Program-made: the position numbers and the translations under genes | Source: Hymenobacter yonginensis | Lineage (GTDB): Bacteria; Bacteroidota; Bacteroidia; Cytophagales; Hymenobacteraceae | Direction of reading: 5' to 3' | Assembly: GCF_027625995.1 (NCBI RefSeq) | Contig: NZ_CP115397.1 | Location: 1-64,000 of the forward strand | DNA: 64,000 nucleotides | Notes under the pieces: generated by a model | What the model saw: the letters and a program-made list of their open reading frames with translations, nothing else | What the model was told of the DNA's origin: nothing | Databases searched by the model: none | Part shown: piece after piece, positions 63,301-64,000 of the stretch | How positions within the stretch are numbered: position 1 is the stretch's first letter | Layout: every line of letters starts with the position of its first letter

Positions 63301-63350
63301 CGTTGCGGGACCCGGCCGGTTGGGAAGAACAACTTGCGCAAATTCCTTAG
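60331..63350 (+). pseudogene. tnpA: TnpA, Tn3-family transposase, broken by two indels
   Basis: Together the frames encode a protein of about 1005 residues, the normal Tn3 TnpA length. The N-terminal DUF4158-type domain starts MPVEFLSNDQAARYGRYHAD. The DDE core includes YYNFTGDQFTGFHGIVIPGT and MADTHGYSDVVFGLFALLGY, and the C-terminus has EDQLGALGLVVNALVLWNTR. The first frame ends at 62445 after FVVPAHPARRL; family sequence resumes one frame away with TLHAVCNRKYYGS. This fits a 2-nt loss near 62420-62430. A second shift near 63075-63085 (GREGIGGP versus GLEDQLG) fits a 1-nt insertion. The stop at 63348-63350 lies in the right terminal repeat. Confidence 0.9.
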
Positions 63351-63383
63351 CGTTGGTTTCCGTTCTTACTCTTGTGCTACCCC
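63346..63383. repeat. Right terminal inverted repeat of the Tn3-family element
   Basis: Reverse complement of the left end with a few differences, finishing GCTACCCC on the plus strand. TAAAG at 63384-63388 is the second copy of the target duplication. The tnpA stop codon lies within it. Confidence 0.9.
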
Positions 63384-63471
63384 TAAAGAGCGGGGATGAG
63401 GTATAGGCAGTACGAGGTTCCTCCCGGAGGCTGGTCAACCACGGCACCTGTGCTTGGGTCTGGCTACCCAC

Positions 63472-64000
63472 TTAGGATTCCAGCTCCGGCAGGTTCAGGG
63501 TAGCCCGCAGCACCTTGATGATGAGTTCAGCGCCCCGGTCGGCGTTGGTGAACAGCACAAGGCCGCGGCGGGTCCGCGGATGCAGTACAATCAGGGTGAA
63601 CAGCCCCTCGTCCCGACCAGAGTGCAACAGCAGATACCCCTGATCAGGCTGGCTGGTGATGGTGCGGACTTCCCACCCTAAGCCCATGGCCTGGTTAGGC
63701 TGCCCGGTAGGAGTGAGGGGGGCCACCATCGCCTGCCACACGCTGTCCGGTTTGCTGGTCTGCCGGATAACCCACGCGCCGAATCGAGAGTAGTCCTGCA
63801 CCGTGGTAACCAGGCCATCAGCGGCGTTGGGGGCCGCGGGCTTGGGGGTGCGCAGCACCGCCCCGCGCGCGTCGTGCCCGACGGCCAGGCGGGTGGAGTC
63901 CAGCAGCCGGTCATCGGCCCAGCTGTAGCGGGTATCCCGCAGCCGCAGCGGCCGCAGCAACACGGAGTCGGAGAGCTGCTGCAAAGAGCAGCCGAATTTG
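63472..64000 (-). CDS. Serine hydrolase (beta-lactamase class C fold), partial
   Basis: The minus-strand frame is open at the window edge; about 175 C-terminal residues are visible. They include LQQLSDSVLLRPLRLRDTRY, AADGLVTTVQDYSRFGAWVI, LGWEVRTITSQPDQGYLLLH and SGRDEGLFTLIVLHPRTRRG. HSGRDEG matches the third active-site motif region (HxG) of class C beta-lactamase-like and esterase-type serine hydrolases. The SxxK and YxN motifs would lie to the right of the window. It is outside the transposon. Confidence 0.75.
   Translation of the reverse strand, partial: KFGCSLQQLSDSVLLRPLRLRDTRYSWADDRLLDSTRLAVGHDARGAVLRTPKPAAPNAADGLVTTVQDYSRFGAWVIRQTSKPDSVWQAMVAPLTPTGQPNQAMGLGWEVRTITSQPDQGYLLLHSGRDEGLFTLIVLHPRTRRGLVLFTNADRGAELIIKVLRATLNLPELES

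Larger units (their letters stand above)
48149..63383. mobile_element. Complete Tn3-family transposon carrying a metal-efflux cargo (15.2 kb)
   Basis: The 38-bp terminal inverted repeats lie at 48149-48186 and 63346-63383. They match at about 33-34 positions, start GGGG and end GCTAAG at the inner side, as in Tn3/Tn21-type ends. They are flanked by a perfect 5-bp duplication TAAAG (48144-48148 and 63384-63388), the usual Tn3 target duplication. tnpR is at the left and tnpA at the right, with the cargo between them: two-component system, PAP2 proteins and an RND pump. tnpA ends inside the right repeat, as in other Tn3 members. Two indels in tnpA suggest the copy is now immobile unless helped in trans. 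Confidence 0.93.

Overview
The window is high-GC DNA from a member of the Bacteroidota, most likely Hymenobacter or a close relative. Four things point that way: type IX secretion (T9SS) C-terminal sorting domains, a SprB-like gliding protein fragment, several Bacteroidota-type -7 boxes (TAnnTTTG) and weak Shine-Dalgarno signals. It is almost certainly plasmid DNA. It carries a RepB/Rep_3 initiator with an iteron origin (41.0-42.7 kb) and a ParA gene with a ribbon-helix-helix partner (3.2-4.7 kb). No tRNA or rRNA genes were seen. The taxon is inferred, not proven.

Layout. 0-5 kb: arrays of degenerate 9-bp repeats, a YceI-like gene, an IS200/IS605-type tnpB element with a small RHH gene, and parA plus parB-like genes with a 9-bp array before parA. 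5-19 kb: a copper/silver resistance island with a TetR regulator, a cupredoxin, a CopA ATPase, metal-binding lipoproteins, a DUF305 protein and a CusCBA-type RND efflux system. 19-25 kb: a graveyard of broken genes (thioredoxin reductase-like, ABC ATPase, Fur, HipA, PD-(D/E)XK, DUF1016, DUF3427) around an intact amidohydrolase and an orphan HipB with three evenly spaced operators. 25-37.4 kb: secreted proteins, including a translationally coupled nuclease and large T9SS protein that share an N-terminal domain, plus small plasmid-type genes. 37.5-39.4 kb: umuDC. 40-48 kb: replication region, a second family of inverted and direct repeats, small ORFs, IS remains, and an HxlR/nitroreductase pair.

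48.15-63.38 kb: a complete Tn3-family transposon. It has 38-bp terminal inverted repeats, a 5-bp target duplication (TAAAG), tnpR at the left and a frameshifted tnpA at the right. The cargo is a two-component system, three PAP2 phosphatases, a COG4705 membrane protein and a second RND efflux system. Three promoters in the transposon have identical geometry (CAGAA, 6 nt, CAGAA, 8 nt, -7 box). This is a likely regulon of the carried response regulator. The right edge holds a partial serine hydrolase.

The observations most worth following are the 9-bp repeat partition locus, the promoter code in the transposon, the TnpB with a displaced catalytic glutamate next to an RHH gene, and the second repeat family near the origin.
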